Assembly (NCBI GenBank): GCA_910585825.1
Contig: CAJUEY010000004.1
Span: 55,314 to 119,313 of the forward strand
Direction of reading: 5' to 3'
DNA from: an uncultured Lachnospiraceae bacterium
GTDB lineage: Bacteria > Bacillota > Clostridia > Lachnospirales > Lachnospiraceae
DNA: 64,000 nt
Positions within the stretch are counted from its first letter, which is position 1, and each line of letters starts with the position of its first letter. This document shows, in pieces, positions 42,401 to 50,482 of the stretch. The notes under the pieces are model-generated. The model was given only the letters and a program-made list of their open reading frames with translations. It was not told where the DNA came from and made no database searches. The position numbers and the translations under genes were made by a program.

Positions 42401-43600
42401 AGAGACGAGTCCTGTTCATTGGTTGCGTTGGAAGGGGCGATGTTGTCAAAGCCGCTCATTGTCACGGAAAATGTAGGGGCAAACTATATGGTCTCAGAAG
42501 AGAACGGGTTTATTGTAAAAACGGGAGATCCAGACAGCCTGATGCAGGCAATGATGCAGATGATCGACCGGAAAGAGGAACTGAAAGCCATGGGGGAAGC
42601 CTCTCGCAGAACATATGAAGAACGTGCAAGTATGGAATCTTATATGGATTCCATGCGAAAGCTGTATGGACTGTCACAGCAGAAAAATAAGAAAAGTTTT
42701 GGAAAAATCAAAAAGCGCAATCGTTTTGTATTTTCCGCTGAGAAAAAAGAGGAGAGTAGAAATCAGGCAGAATGCCGGCCGGATGTGCATTTAGAAAGCA
42801 ATTCGGACGTAATTGTTTCTCTGACCTCTCATCCAAAACGGATCACAGGAATCAGTACCTGTATCCGTTCTCTGATACAGCAGACGGTAAAGCCCGATAA
42901 GATTATATTATGGCTGGCGAAGGAAGAATTTCCGGAAAGAGAAGCAGACCTGCCTGTGGAATTGCTTTCTGTGTATCATGATTGTGAATATTTTGATATT
43001 CGATGGGTAGAGGAAGATTTAAAACCACATAAGAAATATTTATACGCTATGCAGGAATATCCCGACCGTCCAGTAATTATCGTAGATGATGATGCTGTCT
43101 ATGAAGATCGTCTAGTGGAGAATCTTCTTAGCAGCTACAGGCAGTTTCCAGACTGCGTATCTGCCATGAGGGCAAATTTGATAATGTTTCAGCGAGACGG
43201 AAGCATTATGGATTATGAAGGATGGATTATGGATTACAAATTGCTTTTGGACATTCCTTCCACCCAGCTTGTGCCTACCGGAGTAGGAGGCGTGCTTTAT
43301 CCGCCGGGATTGCTTCCTAAAGAAACCTTTGATTTTTCGGCAATCCGTAAAAACTGCCTTTATTGCGATGACTTGTGGTTAAAGGTAATGGCGTCCCATG
43401 CCGGTCTGAAAACCGTTGTTCCAAAAACGTACTGTAAGGAAAAGCTGATCGAAGGATCACAGGATGTTGCTTTGTGGCGTATCAATGTCCAAGGCGATAA
43501 CAATGATGAAAGTTTGAAACGCATTTTGGATTATTACGACGCACAGACCGGCAGTCTGGATGCGCTTATGTCATGGCTGCAGAAAGACAGATTTATGTAA
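39464..43600 (+). CDS. Giant HAD / RDG-module / GT4 / GT2-like fusion
   Basis: A single 1378-residue protein with four parts. About 105-320: HAD phosphatase-like, with YDVISFDIFDTLLYRN, TDMYLPLEV and HVGDNRKADV as HAD motifs. About 345-700: the shared module with ILFCSRDCDILYKIY and ILVVDIGWAGTSITALKYF. About 715-1085: GT4 glycosyltransferase (ILFVSPEMIYSGAPRSLLRM; VHNCVEDE; SRDESCSLVALEGAMLSKP). About 1115-1378: a GT2-like glycosyltransferase (SDVIVSLTSHPKRITGISTC, VIIVDDDAVYEDR, CDDLWLKV). No membrane segments or signal. It probably both modifies and transfers sugars for the exported glycan; inferred. Confidence 0.75.
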   Translation: MGKFKDKMYDSLVRKNENVRYEYERYVMENRTEHYENRRKHWKILFQLKWHYQIKKKTDPMLYWDTENAQKRGMARRKRPKEKILYYENDEERPSAEEFVAKLMPYDVISFDIFDTLLYRNVEKPEDVFHLMSAEMGMSDFSYLRKRAERTARDKKEKASFTREVVLSEIYDVLWQDYHIEKRWMDREIELEFTLIAANPYMHQVYEILCVLAEKLNKKLVFMTDMYLPLEVIRQLMEKNGYHTYEEIILSNEYGLRKGDGTLQQILSEHYPDKKIVHVGDNRKADVEKTIAAGIDAVYNPDSHFVFREPELENIAGSFYRAVIQTQMNNGLWDKDLYYSHGYRVGGILAAGYCEFINQIVEKKGIDQILFCSRDCDILYKIYNRFYKKAETAYIMTSRLALFQITSEHYLYDLEGRYIFRYLKLYRDSKPLQTILTECGYGYLVNELEKYNLDRYQFPCAVDEKRLHNFIFSNSRKIQNQNIENREAAKKYFSEVIGENKNILVVDIGWAGTSITALKYFLGEYLLEKSCRVTGALMCTNRNEITKNSIQFSEIEAYINTPYQNMDLTRYIFPGPPRSRSVTLMDKLHMPLEYLFTSTEPSLLSYCFHPDGTVGFEYSDKEIPNPEQILSMQAGMTDFVEQYVSHTKDFSGYFTIPPYTAFMPLKAAIDHERYSYEVYKDYLYDAMSPPYSTDPPVSFSELFPAEYRIPAQAEEEKKKGRKQILFVSPEMIYSGAPRSLLRMCRSAVRLGYDVLVWSMKNGPFIEEFQKSGISVQIVTEGEAVSDVCRSIIETCDMAVCNTIMTSYFAEICCQYIPTVWYIREATNIPDFIVNQPEREYVLKNSLDIYCVSEYAKKALEQFTENPVHVVHNCVEDETNLAQPYTPGSGDTVKFVQFGTMEYRKGYDVLLKAWQNMPKTYKKKAELYFAGGFINSGTPFCSYLFRQMQNVENVHYLGLIKGEEKKIHTLSGMDVVVVASRDESCSLVALEGAMLSKPLIVTENVGANYMVSEENGFIVKTGDPDSLMQAMMQMIDRKEELKAMGEASRRTYEERASMESYMDSMRKLYGLSQQKNKKSFGKIKKRNRFVFSAEKKEESRNQAECRPDVHLESNSDVIVSLTSHPKRITGISTCIRSLIQQTVKPDKIILWLAKEEFPEREADLPVELLSVYHDCEYFDIRWVEEDLKPHKKYLYAMQEYPDRPVIIVDDDAVYEDRLVENLLSSYRQFPDCVSAMRANLIMFQRDGSIMDYEGWIMDYKLLLDIPSTQLVPTGVGGVLYPPGLLPKETFDFSAIRKNCLYCDDLWLKVMASHAGLKTVVPKTYCKEKLIEGSQDVALWRINVQGDNNDESLKRILDYYDAQTGSLDALMSWLQKDRFM

Positions 43601-43703
43601 GAGGGCAGTGCCCTGCCTCAGTATAGTGAACTATTGATTTCCGTTGCCTTTTGTCATATTTGAAAGAAATTCCAACAGAAAAAAGAGGGGGACAAATGGA
43701 ACC

Positions 43704-45719
43704 ATGCGAATGAAAATCTATCATTTTATGGTCAACCGCCATAACGGAATCAGAACCAGATATCATGCGATGCATGATGGGGCGGAAGGCATACGGAAGC
43801 TTTTTTCGTATGTCTATCTGCTCTGGCTGAATTTTTGTTATTACGCCTTATTCTGCCGTTTTCTGGGAAGAGAACAAGATCTGGATTTTTATGAAAAAAA
43901 GCGTCTTCTGACCACAAGGAGCGAGTCAAAAACGTATACTCGGCCAAAAGATCTGGCAAAGATGCTTTCTGATTACGATGTGATCTCATTTGATGTGTTT
44001 GACACACTTCTTTTTCGGCCGTTTTCGGAACCGGCGGATGTATTCTATTTTCTGGGGGAGATATTTCCTGTTTCTGACGTTAAGCGGATTCGTATGGAAC
44101 AGGAATTTCTGGCGCGGAAAGCGTGCCAAAAGGAAAAGGGACATATGGAGATCTCCCTTGCAGAAATTTGGCTGCGTATGGAAAAAGAGACCGGCATTTT
44201 GAAAGACCAGGGAATGAAAGCGGAGTGCGCATTGGAGAAACAATTCTGCTATGCGAACCCGTATATGAAAGAGGTGTATCATCATCTGAGGAATATGGGA
44301 AAACGGATTGTCCTCATTTCGGATATGTATCTGCCGGAGTCGTTTTTGCGGGAGCTGTTGGAAGGATGCGGCTATATCGGATTTGAAAAGCTGTATGTTT
44401 CCTCTGCGTACGGGAAAAGCAAAGCCGATGGGGGATTGTACCGGTTATGCAGAGAAGACTATCCGGGGAAATCCTGTATCCATATCGGGGATAACTGCCA
44501 GAGCGACGTCAAAATGGCGGAAAAAAACGGATTTTCTGCATATCATTATCCGAATGTCAATCTCAAAGGGCGGCCATACCGTTCTTTTGATCTGTCTCCC
44601 GTCATCGGGAGCGCATATCGGGGGATTGTGAACAGCTGCCTTTACAACGGCCTGCGTGCTTATTCTATGGAATATGAATACGGGTTTGTATATGGAGGGC
44701 TATTTGTCTTAGGGTACTGTAATTTCATTCACGATTACTGCAGGAAAAACGGAATGGACCGGCTGCTGTTTTTGTCCAGGGACGGAGATATTTTAAAACA
44801 GGCTTACGACCTGATTTTTCCGGGAGAAGATACCGTATATGCCTATTGGTCCAGAGCGGCGGCGGTAAAACTGATGGCGGAATACGACAGGTATGATTAT
44901 TTCCGGAGATATGTGTATCATAAAGTGAATCAGGGAATTACAGTCTCTTGGGCGCTTTCTGTCATGGAACTGGATTTTTTGGCAGAAGAATGGAAAGAAT
45001 CGGGAGAGGAGCTGACAGATAAAAATGCGGATAACCTGAAACGGTTTCTGCAGGAGCATTTTGACAAAATCATAACAGCATACCGCAGTCAGAGGATGGC
45101 CGCGGAAAAATATTATGCAAAGATTCTTACAGGGGCCAAAAAGGCGGCGGTAATTGATATCGGCTGGGCGGGCAGCGGCGCGCTTTCGCTTTCCTATCTG
45201 ACAAAGCGCATCTGGAGGCTGCCCTGTGAACTGACCGGCATTCTGGCAGGGACAAATACGCCGCATAATGCAGAGTGGGATGCGTCGGAAATATTTCTGC
45301 AGACGGGAAAGCTGGTTTCCTATTTGTATTCCTCTTCGCATAACAGGGATCTTTGGAAAAAGCACGATCCGAACAAAAATTACAATGTATACTGGGAGCT
45401 GCTTTTGTCATCTCCGGACAGACAGTTTTTGGGATTCCGGAGTGCAGAAGAGATGAGCGCCAAAGATGTCGTTTGGGAAAAGGAGAAGAGCGTGGCGTTT
45501 CATTTTGGAAAGCATGATCCTAACCGGAACGGCATTTATGAAATACAACGGGGTATTTTGGATTTTGTAAAAGAATATACGGCGCATTTTAAGGAGGAAC
45601 CATTTATGTTTCATATCAGCGGACGGGACGCCTATGGGCCGATGCTTGCGGCAGCCAGTGATCAGGAAAAGTATTTAAAAGAAATTTCCGGAAGGTTTCA
45701 CATTGAGATTGGGGTTTGA
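43704..45719 (+). CDS. HAD-family protein with RDG...VDxGWxG module
   Basis: A 671-residue paralogue of the N-terminal half of the preceding giant protein. HAD part: YDVISFDVFDTLLFR (about 91-105), SDMYLPESFLREL and HIGDNCQSDVKMAEKNG. Module: LLFLSRDGDILKQAYDLIF and AAVIDIGWAGSGALSLSYL. Resembles COG5610-type predicted hydrolases. ATG 43704 has a GGGGG site about 13 bp upstream; in-frame starts at 43644 and 43710 are possible. Last gene of the glycan cluster; a 100-bp gap separates it from the giant gene. Confidence 0.75.
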   Translation: MRMKIYHFMVNRHNGIRTRYHAMHDGAEGIRKLFSYVYLLWLNFCYYALFCRFLGREQDLDFYEKKRLLTTRSESKTYTRPKDLAKMLSDYDVISFDVFDTLLFRPFSEPADVFYFLGEIFPVSDVKRIRMEQEFLARKACQKEKGHMEISLAEIWLRMEKETGILKDQGMKAECALEKQFCYANPYMKEVYHHLRNMGKRIVLISDMYLPESFLRELLEGCGYIGFEKLYVSSAYGKSKADGGLYRLCREDYPGKSCIHIGDNCQSDVKMAEKNGFSAYHYPNVNLKGRPYRSFDLSPVIGSAYRGIVNSCLYNGLRAYSMEYEYGFVYGGLFVLGYCNFIHDYCRKNGMDRLLFLSRDGDILKQAYDLIFPGEDTVYAYWSRAAAVKLMAEYDRYDYFRRYVYHKVNQGITVSWALSVMELDFLAEEWKESGEELTDKNADNLKRFLQEHFDKIITAYRSQRMAAEKYYAKILTGAKKAAVIDIGWAGSGALSLSYLTKRIWRLPCELTGILAGTNTPHNAEWDASEIFLQTGKLVSYLYSSSHNRDLWKKHDPNKNYNVYWELLLSSPDRQFLGFRSAEEMSAKDVVWEKEKSVAFHFGKHDPNRNGIYEIQRGILDFVKEYTAHFKEEPFMFHISGRDAYGPMLAAASDQEKYLKEISGRFHIEIGV

Positions 45720-45724
45720 AACAC

Positions 45725-45752
45725 TTGACTTTTGGGCAGTATGTGCTAGAAT
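45725..45752 (+). promoter_or_regulatory. Sigma-A promoter of ilvNC
   Basis: TTGACT (45725-45730), 16-bp spacer, TAGAAT (45747-45752); short leader, no T-box seen. Confidence 0.7.
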
Positions 45753-45791
45753 AATTTCCAGTGTGAGTGTAAAAAGAAGGAAGGTTTTCTT

Positions 45792-46292
45792 ATGAGAAGA
45801 CAGGTTTTATCATTATTGGTTGAAAATACCGCGGGTGTTACCAGTCATATATCCGGTCTGTTCAGCCGAAGAGGGTATAACATCGACAGCTTTTCTTCCG
45901 GCGTGACCGCAGATCCCAAATATACGCGGATTACCATTGTGGCCAGCGGAGACGAGCAGATCTTAGAGCAGATCGAAAAGCAGCTTTCCAAACTGGAAGA
46001 CGTACTGGATATTAAGAAATTGGAGCATGGAACTTCCGTAACAAGAGAGCTTATTCTGGTTAAGATCCGGGCAAAGGATACGGATCGCCAGGCGATTTTA
46101 AATGTCACGGAGATTTTTCACGGAAAAGTGGTGGATGTCACACATGATTCCATGGTCATTGAACTGACCGGACAGCAGGAAAAGCTGGACGCGTTTATGG
46201 ATCTGCTGGTGGGCTATGAGATTTTGGAACTGGCAAGAACCGGAATTACAGGACTGACCAGAGGCTCATCAGATGTGAAATATTTAGACTAA
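45792..46292 (+). CDS. ilvN: Acetolactate synthase small (regulatory) subunit
   Basis: ACT-domain subunit that gives valine feedback control to acetolactate synthase, 166 residues. N-terminal ACT domain: LSLLVENTAGVTSHISGLFSR and the GYNIDSFSSG segment; the C-terminal half has ELILVKIRAKDTDRQAI. ATG 45792 follows AAGGAAGG. The catalytic subunit ilvB is not present here; ilvC follows 37 bp later, so ilvB must lie elsewhere. Confidence 0.94.
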   Translation: MRRQVLSLLVENTAGVTSHISGLFSRRGYNIDSFSSGVTADPKYTRITIVASGDEQILEQIEKQLSKLEDVLDIKKLEHGTSVTRELILVKIRAKDTDRQAILNVTEIFHGKVVDVTHDSMVIELTGQQEKLDAFMDLLVGYEILELARTGITGLTRGSSDVKYLD

Positions 46293-46329
46293 AAGTTATA
46301 TAAAAAAGAAAACAGGAGGATATAGTAAA

Positions 46330-47352
46330 ATGTCAGCAAAAATTTTTTATCAGGAAGACTGTAACTTATCATTATTAGAAGGCAAGACAATTGCCATCAT
46401 CGGCTACGGCAGCCAGGGACATGCCCATGCGCTGAACTTAAAGGAATCCGGATGCAATGTCATCATCGGTCTTTACGAAGGCAGCAAATCCTGGGACAAA
46501 GCCGTGAAACAGGGATTTGAAGTATTTACGGCGGCAGAGGCGGCCAAAAAAGCGGATATCATCATGATCTTAATCAACGATGAGAAACAGGCGGATCTCT
46601 ACAAAAACGATATCGAGCCGAATCTGGAAGAAGGCAATATGCTGATGTTTGCACACGGCTTTAACATTCATTTCGGATGCATCGTGCCTCCTTCAAACGT
46701 AGACGTTACCATGATCGCGCCAAAAGGACCGGGACATACCGTTCGTTCCGAATACCAGGAAGGCAAAGGCGTACCGTGCTTAATCGCAGTAGAGCAGGAT
46801 GCAACCGGAAAAGCGCAGGATATCGCGCTGGCATATGCCCTCGGCATCGGCGGAGCAAGAGCGGGCGTTCTTGAGACAACATTCCGTACAGAAACGGAGA
46901 CAGACCTTTTTGGCGAGCAGGCAGTGCTTTGCGGCGGAGTCTGCGCATTGATGCAGGCGGGCTTTGAGACATTGGTAGAAGCGGGCTATGATGCAAGAAA
47001 CGCATATTTCGAGTGCATCCATGAAATGAAATTGATTGTAGACTTAATCTATCAGTCAGGCTTTGCGGGAATGCGTTATTCCATTTCCAATACGGCGGAA
47101 TACGGCGATTACATCACAGGGCCGAAAATCATCACAGAAGACACCAAGAAAGCGATGAAGAAAATTTTGTCCGATATTCAGGACGGCTCTTTTGCAAAGG
47201 AATTCTTACTGGATATGTCTCCGGCAGGAAGACAGGTGCATTTCAAGGCTATGCGGAAACTGGCTGCGGAGCATCCGGCAGAGGAGATTGGTAAAGAGAT
47301 CCGTAAATTATACAGCTGGAACAACGAAGAGGATAAGTTAATCAATAACTAA
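46330..47352 (+). CDS. ilvC: Ketol-acid reductoisomerase
   Basis: NADPH-dependent second step of valine/isoleucine synthesis, class I enzyme, 340 residues. Rossmann motif AIIGYGSQGHAHALNLKESG; catalytic segment IAPKGPGHTVRSEYQEGKGV; C-terminal knotted domain with DLFGEQAVLCGG and FECIHEMKLIVDLIYQ. ATG 46330 follows AGGAGG. Ends at a bidirectional terminator shared with the convergent LysR gene. Confidence 0.97.
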   Translation: MSAKIFYQEDCNLSLLEGKTIAIIGYGSQGHAHALNLKESGCNVIIGLYEGSKSWDKAVKQGFEVFTAAEAAKKADIIMILINDEKQADLYKNDIEPNLEEGNMLMFAHGFNIHFGCIVPPSNVDVTMIAPKGPGHTVRSEYQEGKGVPCLIAVEQDATGKAQDIALAYALGIGGARAGVLETTFRTETETDLFGEQAVLCGGVCALMQAGFETLVEAGYDARNAYFECIHEMKLIVDLIYQSGFAGMRYSISNTAEYGDYITGPKIITEDTKKAMKKILSDIQDGSFAKEFLLDMSPAGRQVHFKAMRKLAAEHPAEEIGKEIRKLYSWNNEEDKLINN

Positions 47353-47366
47353 TATAAGCGGTATAT

Positions 47367-47402
47367 AAAAATCCGGGAATATGCTAACTTCCCGGATTTT
47401 TT
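47367..47402. terminator. Bidirectional terminator between ilvC and lysR
   Basis: AAAAATCCGGGAA (47367-47379) pairs with TTCCCGGATTTTT (47389-47401); both flanks are A/T runs, so it can stop transcription from either side. It overlaps the LysR stop codon. Confidence 0.85.
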
Positions 47403-48325
47403 GCCGCCATATCGGAGAAATTTTCTGGATTGGGATGAAACGTTTCATAAAAATAAATAAATTCTTCCAAAGCTCCGGTCGTTTTCTGCTGCGCTTTATA
47501 GACAAATCCCACCTCTCGTTTGTGAATCGGAATTTCCAATGGGATTTCCACCAAAGAACCTTCGGCAAGCTCTGCCGTTACAAAGCTGCGGATGACGCAG
47601 GCGACGCCCATACTGATTTTGGCAAATTCAATCAGAAGATCCATATTGGAAATATCAATGGAATCCTGTATCGGAATCTGATTTGTCTGCAGATAGTTAT
47701 TGATATACTGTCTTGTCATATTATTTTTATCCAGCAGCATCAGCGTAGCGTTTTGCAAAATCCGGGAAGGTGGAATGTCTCTGTCTGCCAGGTGTTTCAG
47801 ATAATCTTTTGTGGCAACAAAGATATCCTCGATTTCTTCCAGAAAGTCAAAATGAATATCCTTTCGGTTCTTTGGTTTTCCCACAAGTCCGATATCAATT
47901 TTATCCTCCTCCAAAAGCTTTAACGTCTCGTTTGTAGATTGACAGGTAATGGAGATACTGATATAAGGATGCCGCCGGATAAATTCTTTCAGATAAGGGA
48001 GTAAAATATATTTGCAAAGTGTAGAGCTGACGCCGATTTTTAAATGCCCGATACCAAGTTCAATGGAACGATGCAGCTTTTCTTCTCCGAGAGAAAGCGT
48101 TTCAAAGGCATTTTTTACATAAGAATAAAGAAGTTTTCCTTCTTCTGTCAGAAACACGCCTTTAGAGCTGCGGGAAAAAAGTTTACAGCCAAGGCCATTC
48201 TCCAGCTTTTGGATTGATTTGCTGATTGCGGGCTGGCTGATATATAATTCTTTGGCGGCTTTTGAAATATTTCCGGTGTTTGCTGCCGTATAGAAAATAC
48301 GATATGCAGATAAATTTTGAGTCAT
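47384..48325 (-). CDS. LysR-type transcriptional regulator
   Basis: HTH regulator of 313 residues: N-terminal winged helix YRIFYTAANTGNISKAAKEL, SQPAISKSIQKLENGLGCKL-F and a C-terminal effector-binding domain (LKIGVSSTLCKYILLPYLKEF). Divergent from leuC with a 258-bp shared region, the classic LysR arrangement, so control of leuCD (and perhaps ilvNC) is likely; inferred. Effector unknown. Confidence 0.9.
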   Translation of the reverse strand: MTQNLSAYRIFYTAANTGNISKAAKELYISQPAISKSIQKLENGLGCKLFSRSSKGVFLTEEGKLLYSYVKNAFETLSLGEEKLHRSIELGIGHLKIGVSSTLCKYILLPYLKEFIRRHPYISISITCQSTNETLKLLEEDKIDIGLVGKPKNRKDIHFDFLEEIEDIFVATKDYLKHLADRDIPPSRILQNATLMLLDKNNMTRQYINNYLQTNQIPIQDSIDISNMDLLIEFAKISMGVACVIRSFVTAELAEGSLVEIPLEIPIHKREVGFVYKAQQKTTGALEEFIYFYETFHPNPENFSDMAAKNPGS

Positions 48326-48380
48326 GGGGATGCACCTCCAAACAGTTTATTATTAATTTGTATGACATAAAGATCATATC

Positions 48381-48395
48381 ATAATTTCTAGTTAT
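48381..48395. promoter_or_regulatory. Candidate LysR operator dyad
   Basis: ATAATTTCTAGTTAT has inverted ends (ATAA/TTAT) and fits a T-N11-A LysR box. It lies between the LysR start and the leuC promoter. AT-rich context makes chance possible. Confidence 0.35.
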
Positions 48396-48437
48396 GGTAA
48401 ATATATTTAATATGTATTTTATTTATGACAGATGATG

Positions 48438-48446
48438 TGCTATAAT
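48438..48446 (+). promoter_or_regulatory. Extended -10 promoter of leuCD
   Basis: TG at 48438-48439 plus TATAAT at 48441-48446; a poor -35 (TTTATT at 48418-48423, 17-bp spacer), consistent with an activator-dependent promoter. The leader to leuC is about 130 nt and contains a 25-codon ORF at 48482-48559 after a GAAAGG site. Confidence 0.65.
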
Positions 48447-48583
48447 GTATACATACCATATAAAAAGGCTGAAAGGCCATAATGCAATATCCAGAAGGTA
48501 TAGATTCACAATATTTACACACACTCACACACAAAATGCAACAGTTCAGCTATGACTAAAATCAAATCAGGAGGTATACTGGC

Positions 48584-49843
48584 ATGGGAATGACAATGAC
48601 GCAGAAGATTCTTGCGGCACATGCAGGCTTAGAATCCGTACAGGCAGGACAGCTGATTGAGGCTGATTTGAGTCTTGTACTGGGAAATGATATTACTTCA
48701 CCGGTAGCCATTCATGAAATGGAGAAAATGAAAACAGAAGGCGTCTTCGACAAAGATAAAATTGCGCTGGTTCTGGATCATTTTGTACCGAACAAGGATA
48801 TCAAATCGGCACAGCACTGTAAATGCGTCCGTGAATTTGCCTGCAGACATGAAATTTCAAATTATTTTGACGTAGGAGAGATGGGAATTGAACACGCCCT
48901 TTTGCCGGAGAAAGGACTTACGGTAGCCGGAGATGTGATTATCGGTGCAGATTCCCATACATGTACTTATGGAGCTCTGGGCGCTTTTTCCACCGGAGTG
49001 GGAAGTACGGATATGGCGGCGGGAATGGCAACCGGAAAAGCATGGTTTAAAGTTCCTTCCGCAATAAAATTCAATTTGACCGGAAAACCTGCAAAGTGGA
49101 TCAGCGGCAAGGATATCATTCTTCATATCATAGGAATGATCGGTGTAGACGGCGCTTTATACAAATCTATGGAATTTGTGGGAGACGGCATACAATATCT
49201 TTCCATGGATGACCGTTTTACCATTGCCAACATGGCGATTGAAGGCGGCGGCAAAAACGGCATTTTCCCGGTAGACGAGAAATGCGAAGCTTATATGAAA
49301 GAGCATTCCATGCGGCCTTACAAAATTTATGAGGCAGATGCAGATGCTGTATATGATGAAGAATATACGATTGATTTAAGCGCATTGAAACCAACTATTG
49401 CGTTTCCGCATCTTCCGGAAAACACAAAAACAATTGACGAAGTTGGTGAAATTAAAATCGATCAGGTCGTCATCGGTTCCTGTACCAACGGACGGCTGGA
49501 TGATCTTAGAATTGCAGCAGAAGTGATGAAGGGAAAAAAGGCGGCCAAAGGCGTACGCGTTATCGTAATTCCCGCAACGCAGAAGATTTATTTAGAGGCT
49601 ATGGAGGAAGGGCTGCTTAAGACATTTATTGAGGCGGGAGCAATTGTAAGCACACCCACCTGTGGTCCTTGTCTTGGGGGATATATGGGAATTCTGGCAG
49701 AGAAGGAACGCTGTATTTCCACAACGAACCGTAACTTTGTAGGACGCATGGGACATGTGGAATCAGAAATTTATCTGGCAAGCCCTGCAGTTGCGGCTGC
49801 AAGCGCGATTACCGGCAGAATTTCAAGTCCGGATGAATGTTAG
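48584..49843 (+). CDS. leuC: 3-isopropylmalate dehydratase large subunit
   Basis: Aconitase-family subunit for leucine synthesis, 419 residues (the short, archaeal/clostridial LeuC type). [4Fe-4S] ligands are in IGSCTNGRLDDLR and TPTCGPCLGGYMG; substrate-binding region includes GADSHTCTYGALGAFSTGVG. Start ATG 48584 follows AGGAGG; ATG 48590 is an alternative. leuD follows 12 bp later; leuA and leuB are not in the window. Confidence 0.95.
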   Translation: MGMTMTQKILAAHAGLESVQAGQLIEADLSLVLGNDITSPVAIHEMEKMKTEGVFDKDKIALVLDHFVPNKDIKSAQHCKCVREFACRHEISNYFDVGEMGIEHALLPEKGLTVAGDVIIGADSHTCTYGALGAFSTGVGSTDMAAGMATGKAWFKVPSAIKFNLTGKPAKWISGKDIILHIIGMIGVDGALYKSMEFVGDGIQYLSMDDRFTIANMAIEGGGKNGIFPVDEKCEAYMKEHSMRPYKIYEADADAVYDEEYTIDLSALKPTIAFPHLPENTKTIDEVGEIKIDQVVIGSCTNGRLDDLRIAAEVMKGKKAAKGVRVIVIPATQKIYLEAMEEGLLKTFIEAGAIVSTPTCGPCLGGYMGILAEKERCISTTNRNFVGRMGHVESEIYLASPAVAAASAITGRISSPDEC

Positions 49844-49855
49844 GAGGAAAAATAC

Positions 49856-50344
49856 ATGAAAGCAGCGCATGGAACAGTATTTAAATACGGCGACAATGTA
49901 GATACTGATGTCATTATTCCGGCAAGATATCTCAATTCTTCCGATCCGAAAGAGCTGGCGGAGCATTGCATGGAAGATATTGATCAGAATTTTGTAAAGC
50001 GGGTAAAAGAAGGAGACATCATAGTTGCAACGAAGAATTTCGGATGCGGTTCTTCCAGAGAGCATGCACCGATTGCGATCAAAGCGGCAGGCATAAGCTG
50101 CGTCATAGCCGAAACATTTGCAAGAATTTTTTATCGGAATGCCATTAATATCGGACTTCCCATTGTAGAATGTGAAGAGGCGGCGAAAGATATTGATGCG
50201 GGAGATGAAGTGGAAGTGGATTTTGACACAGGGATCATTACCGATAAAACAAAAGGAACCACCTATCAGGGCCAGGCATTTCCGGAATTCATGCAAAAGA
50301 TCATTGACTGCGAAGGACTGGTCAATTATATCAATCAAAAATAA
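49856..50344 (+). CDS. leuD: 3-isopropylmalate dehydratase small subunit
   Basis: Swivel-domain partner of LeuC, 162 residues: KYGDNVDTDVIIPARYLN and NFGCGSSREHAPIAIKAAG, then ETFARIFYRNAINIGLPIVE. ATG 49856 follows AGGAGG. Same operon as leuC; a terminator follows. Confidence 0.96.
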   Translation: MKAAHGTVFKYGDNVDTDVIIPARYLNSSDPKELAEHCMEDIDQNFVKRVKEGDIIVATKNFGCGSSREHAPIAIKAAGISCVIAETFARIFYRNAINIGLPIVECEEAAKDIDAGDEVEVDFDTGIITDKTKGTTYQGQAFPEFMQKIIDCEGLVNYINQK

Positions 50345-50353
50345 AGTGTTACG

Positions 50354-50392
50354 GGAACTGTATGCCAAATAAAGCATAGAGTTCCTTTTTTA
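50354..50392 (+). terminator. Terminator after leuD
   Basis: GGAACTGTATGC (50354-50365) and GCATAGAGTTCC (50374-50385) form a stem with one small internal mismatch, followed by a T tract. Confidence 0.8.
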
Positions 50393-50482
50393 TTACAAAT
50401 CTATTAATTTTACAATCTTCTTGTCCTTTTTTTTGTGAAATAGAGTATAATGAAAGGAAATGTTATAAAAAGGAGTGAAATT

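Noticed and set aside
45753..45791. T-box or leader peptide for ilvN
   Set aside because: The leader is only about 35 nt, too short for a T-box or attenuator.
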